Assembly (NCBI GenBank): GCA_020054965.1 | Contig: JAIMZO010000054.1 | Span: forward strand, 1 to 8,425 | Length of the DNA: 8,425 nucleotides | Source of the DNA: Spirochaeta sp. | Lineage (GTDB): Bacteria > Spirochaetota > Spirochaetia > Sphaerochaetales > Sphaerochaetaceae | Direction of reading: 5' to 3' | Shown here: positions 6,630-8,425 of the stretch, piece by piece | Position numbering within the stretch: position 1 is the stretch's first letter | Layout of the letters: every line of letters starts with the position of its first letter | Program-made: the position numbers and the translations under genes | Notes under the pieces: generated by a model | What the model saw: only the letters and a program-made list of their open reading frames with translations | What the model was told of the DNA's origin: nothing | The model's database searches: none

Positions 6630-6650
6630 GTTTCGAAACGAAAATGTTTC
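6630..6650 (+). promoter_or_regulatory. Palindrome GTTTCGAAAC in the livJ leader, with a third half-site
   Basis: GTTTCGAAAC (6630-6639) is a perfect 10-base palindrome, and GTTTC appears again at 6646-6650, so GAAAC can pair with either copy. It sits at or just after the predicted transcription start. That is where a repressor operator would act; alternative RNA pairing in the leader is also possible. The regulator is unknown. Confidence 0.4.
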
Positions 6651-6682
6651 AGCTCGTTCAATCAGTATATGGAGGTACTAAT

Positions 6683-7855
6683 ATGAAGAAAAGCCTGTTG
6701 GTCTGTTTTATCCTGGTGGCTTTGCTGGCTTCCCCCTTGTTTGCACAGGGTGGTGGAGAATCTTCCAGCCCTAAAATCGGTTTCATGGGTCCCATGACCG
6801 GTGACTATGCCAACTATGGTGTGAGAAGCAACAACTCGGTAATCCTCGCAGTTGAGCAGTTCAATGCTGCCGGTGGTTTCGGTGGAAAAATTCCTGCCGT
6901 TCTCGTCTCTGAGGATTCTGAAGGCAATGTTGAAAAAGGTCTTTCAGCAATCGAGAAGCTCAGTTCAGCTGATCAGATTGTTGGGATGATAGGCCCGGTA
7001 CTAACCGGCACCAGTTTTGCTGTTGGTGAACGTGTCCAGAGTGAAGGCATTGTCATGATCAGTCCCTCTGCAACTCATGCTGATATCACCAATATCGGTG
7101 ACTATGTATTCCGCACCGTTGTTTCCGACGGTTTGCAGGGTGAGGTTGCCGGCCACTATTTCTACAGCGAACTTGGTTATCGTAATATTGCGGTTCTCTA
7201 TGCGAAGAATGACTACAGCCAGGGTTTGTACGAAGGCATGACTGCTGCATTCGAGGCAGCTGGTGGAAAGGTGATCATTGCAGAATCCTTCCAGGTCGGC
7301 GACAAGGACTTCAAGACCCAGCTTACCAAGATCCGCAGTGCCAATCCTGAAGCTATCTACATCCCCAACTACACCGCTGAGATGGCTCAGATTCTCGAGC
7401 AGGCCAGTCAGTTGGGAATGGATACTCCTTTTCTCTCCTGTGATGGATTCTCCAACCCTGAGATCTACGACCTTGCTGGTGAATTCACCGATGGCGTGAT
7501 CTATGTTGGTCCTGCAAAGGTCAAGGAAAGTCCTGCCTACAGTGATTTCGTTGCACAGTATGAAGCCAAGTTTGGTGTTGGTCCTGATAGTTTTGCAACC
7601 AACGCTTATGACGGTGCAAACATCCTGCTCCAGGCAATGGACAAGGTGTACAAGGCTACCGGTAAGTTTGACCGTGCTGCCATCCGTGATGCGGTTGCAG
7701 CTACCAAGGACTATGCTGGTGTCTCCGGTACCATCAACTTTGCAGAGAATGGAGACTTGATTGCATACCAGGGACTCTACAGGGTCAACGGGACTACTCC
7801 TGAATACCTCGGTTCCTATACCGTCGTTGATGGGGTCCTTACCCAGGTGGACTAA
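6683..7855 (+). CDS. livJ: Branched-chain amino acid ABC transporter, periplasmic binding protein
   Basis: This 390-residue protein captures leucine, isoleucine, valine or a related amino acid in the periplasm and delivers it to the LivHM-type permease. Residues 1-21 form a Sec signal peptide (MKKSLLVC to SPLFA) with a signal peptidase I site before Gln22. There is no lipobox cysteine, so it should be soluble. The mature part is a type I periplasmic binding fold (Peripla_BP_6): KIGFMGPMTGDYA near 31-43, GPVLTGTS (104-111), the ligand-contact segment SPSAT (127-131), YAKNDYSQG (173-181), and TNAYDGAN (306-313). The start at 6683 is supported by GGAGG (6671-6675) 7 bases upstream and by the signal peptide; an in-frame ATG at 6611 would overlap the promoter -10. 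The permease gene follows after 109 bases. Exact substrate cannot be read from sequence; amides, short peptides or other amino acids are possible in this family. Confidence 0.93.
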   Translation: MKKSLLVCFILVALLASPLFAQGGGESSSPKIGFMGPMTGDYANYGVRSNNSVILAVEQFNAAGGFGGKIPAVLVSEDSEGNVEKGLSAIEKLSSADQIVGMIGPVLTGTSFAVGERVQSEGIVMISPSATHADITNIGDYVFRTVVSDGLQGEVAGHYFYSELGYRNIAVLYAKNDYSQGLYEGMTAAFEAAGGKVIIAESFQVGDKDFKTQLTKIRSANPEAIYIPNYTAEMAQILEQASQLGMDTPFLSCDGFSNPEIYDLAGEFTDGVIYVGPAKVKESPAYSDFVAQYEAKFGVGPDSFATNAYDGANILLQAMDKVYKATGKFDRAAIRDAVAATKDYAGVSGTINFAENGDLIAYQGLYRVNGTTPEYLGSYTVVDGVLTQVD

Positions 7856-7867
7856 GGTCTCTGTTAC

Positions 7868-7886
7868 TTCCCGGTCTACTCGGGAA
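7868..7886 (+). other. Hairpin preceding the livJ terminator
   Basis: TTCCCG (7868-7873) and CGGGAA (7881-7886) pair perfectly around a 7-base loop, 12 bases after the livJ stop. No T-run follows, so it is not itself a terminator. It may protect the 3' end of the livJ message from exonucleases or assist the hairpin that follows. Confidence 0.5.
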
Positions 7887-7893
7887 ATGGGAG

Positions 7894-7920
7894 GACCGGT
7901 GTTGTTTACACCGGTCTTTT
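7894..7920 (+). terminator. Intrinsic terminator between livJ and livH
   Basis: GACCGGTGT (7894-7902) and ACACCGGTC (7908-7916) form a perfect 9-base-pair stem with a TGTTT loop, followed by TTTT. The permease has no obvious separate promoter in the remaining 45 bases, so this is likely a partial terminator. Binding protein genes in ABC operons are often followed by such elements, which lower expression of the membrane genes relative to the binding protein. Confidence 0.75.
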
Positions 7921-7964
7921 CATGTTATCGTACCTACTAGTTTTCGTATGAAGGAGAGAGCATC

Positions 7965-8425
7965 GTGGGAATTGCCGAATTCTTTCAACATTTGATGAAT
8001 GGCCTGACCTTGGGAGGCATCTATGCCCTGATAGCCCTGGGGTACACCATGGTGTATGGCATTCTGAAATTTATCAACTTTGCCCATGGTGACATATTAA
8101 TGGCTGGGGCTTATATTGGTCTGTTTGTGTTTGATGGGCTGAGGGGGGATGCCCCGCTTGGTACATGGACCCTTATTGCATTCTTCCTAGCCATGCTTAT
8201 CAGCATGGGGTTCAGTGCCGTACTAGGTATGACCATAGAGCGCGTCGCATATAAACCGCTTCGAGGAGCTAACAGGCTTGCCCCGTTGCTGAGCGCAATT
8301 GGCGTCTCGTTCATTCTCTCCAATAGTGCTGCGTGGGCCTTTGGTACACACTCCAGAAAATTCAACTATCCTTTTGACAATACACCGGTGCACATAGGGG
8401 AGGTGGTTATCACGCCACACCAAAT
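7965..8425 (+). CDS. livH: Branched-chain amino acid ABC transporter permease, LivH family (partial, 3' end outside window)
   Basis: The first 153 residues of a hydrophobic inner-membrane permease are present and the frame is still open at the window edge. The LivH signature GLTLGGIYALIALGYTMVYG (13-32) is followed by the conserved KFINFAHGD (35-43). Further hydrophobic helices lie at about 45-56 and 67-90. ERVAYKPLRG (92-101) and LAPLLSAIG (105-113) match the cytoplasmic loop that contacts the ATPase. It would pair with a LivM permease and two LivG/LivF ATPases, expected beyond the right edge. Start: GTG at 7965 with AAGGAG (7951-7956) 8 bases upstream; the in-frame ATG at codon 11 would lose part of the first helix and has no comparable site. 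It follows the binding protein gene after an intervening terminator-like hairpin. Confidence 0.93.
   Translation, partial: MGIAEFFQHLMNGLTLGGIYALIALGYTMVYGILKFINFAHGDILMAGAYIGLFVFDGLRGDAPLGTWTLIAFFLAMLISMGFSAVLGMTIERVAYKPLRGANRLAPLLSAIGVSFILSNSAAWAFGTHSRKFNYPFDNTPVHIGEVVITPHQ

Noticed and set aside
6611..6682. Upstream ATG extending livJ by 24 residues
   Set aside because: It overlaps the predicted -10 element, has no ribosome binding site, and would bury the signal peptide; the ATG at 6683 has GGAGG at proper spacing.
8111..8423. Minus-strand open frames near the right edge
   Set aside because: They are antisense to the livH-type permease, which has the full family signature and a good ribosome binding site.

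Overview
The window looks like ordinary chromosomal DNA from a mid-GC, double-membrane bacterium. Several genes have clear AGGAGG-type ribosome binding sites. The periplasmic amino-acid-binding protein has a classical Sec signal. The topoisomerase I ends in Gly-Arg-Tyr-Gly-Pro-Tyr repeats rather than Cys4 zinc fingers. Overall this best fits a spirochaete of the Sphaerochaeta/Treponema group, but that is an inference from protein style and no species marker is present.

Layout, left to right. (1) Positions 1-1215, minus strand: a B12-binding-domain radical SAM enzyme whose 3' end lies outside the window. (2) Positions 1279-2081, plus strand: the decayed remains of a secreted protein gene, readable only by joining three frames and passing an in-frame stop. 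(3) Positions 2098-5864, plus strand: a probable two-gene operon with a sigma70-like promoter and a hairpin next to the ribosome binding site. It holds topA (DNA topoisomerase I) and, 12 bases later, a 370-residue protein combining a PIN-type nuclease domain, a Cys-rich zinc-ribbon-like segment, a charged coiled coil and a C-terminal membrane anchor. It ends in a strong hairpin. (4) Positions 5867-5940, minus strand: tRNA-Arg(CCU), which shares that hairpin as a two-way terminator. (5) Positions 6000-6440, minus strand: mscL, the large-conductance mechanosensitive channel. (6) From 6591 to the window end, plus strand: the start of a branched-chain amino acid ABC importer operon. It has a promoter, a palindromic leader, the periplasmic binding protein (livJ type), a hairpin/terminator region, and the first permease (livH type), which is cut by the window end.

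How the parts work together: the livJ-livH pair is a standard HAAT-family uptake system, with a terminator after the binding protein gene that would let it be made in excess of the permease. TopA relaxes negative supercoils. The PIN protein beside it is probably co-transcribed and bound to the inner membrane, but its role is unknown; it is the most interesting item here. Most of the window is housekeeping, and I see no defence system, CRISPR array, insertion sequence or other mobile element.
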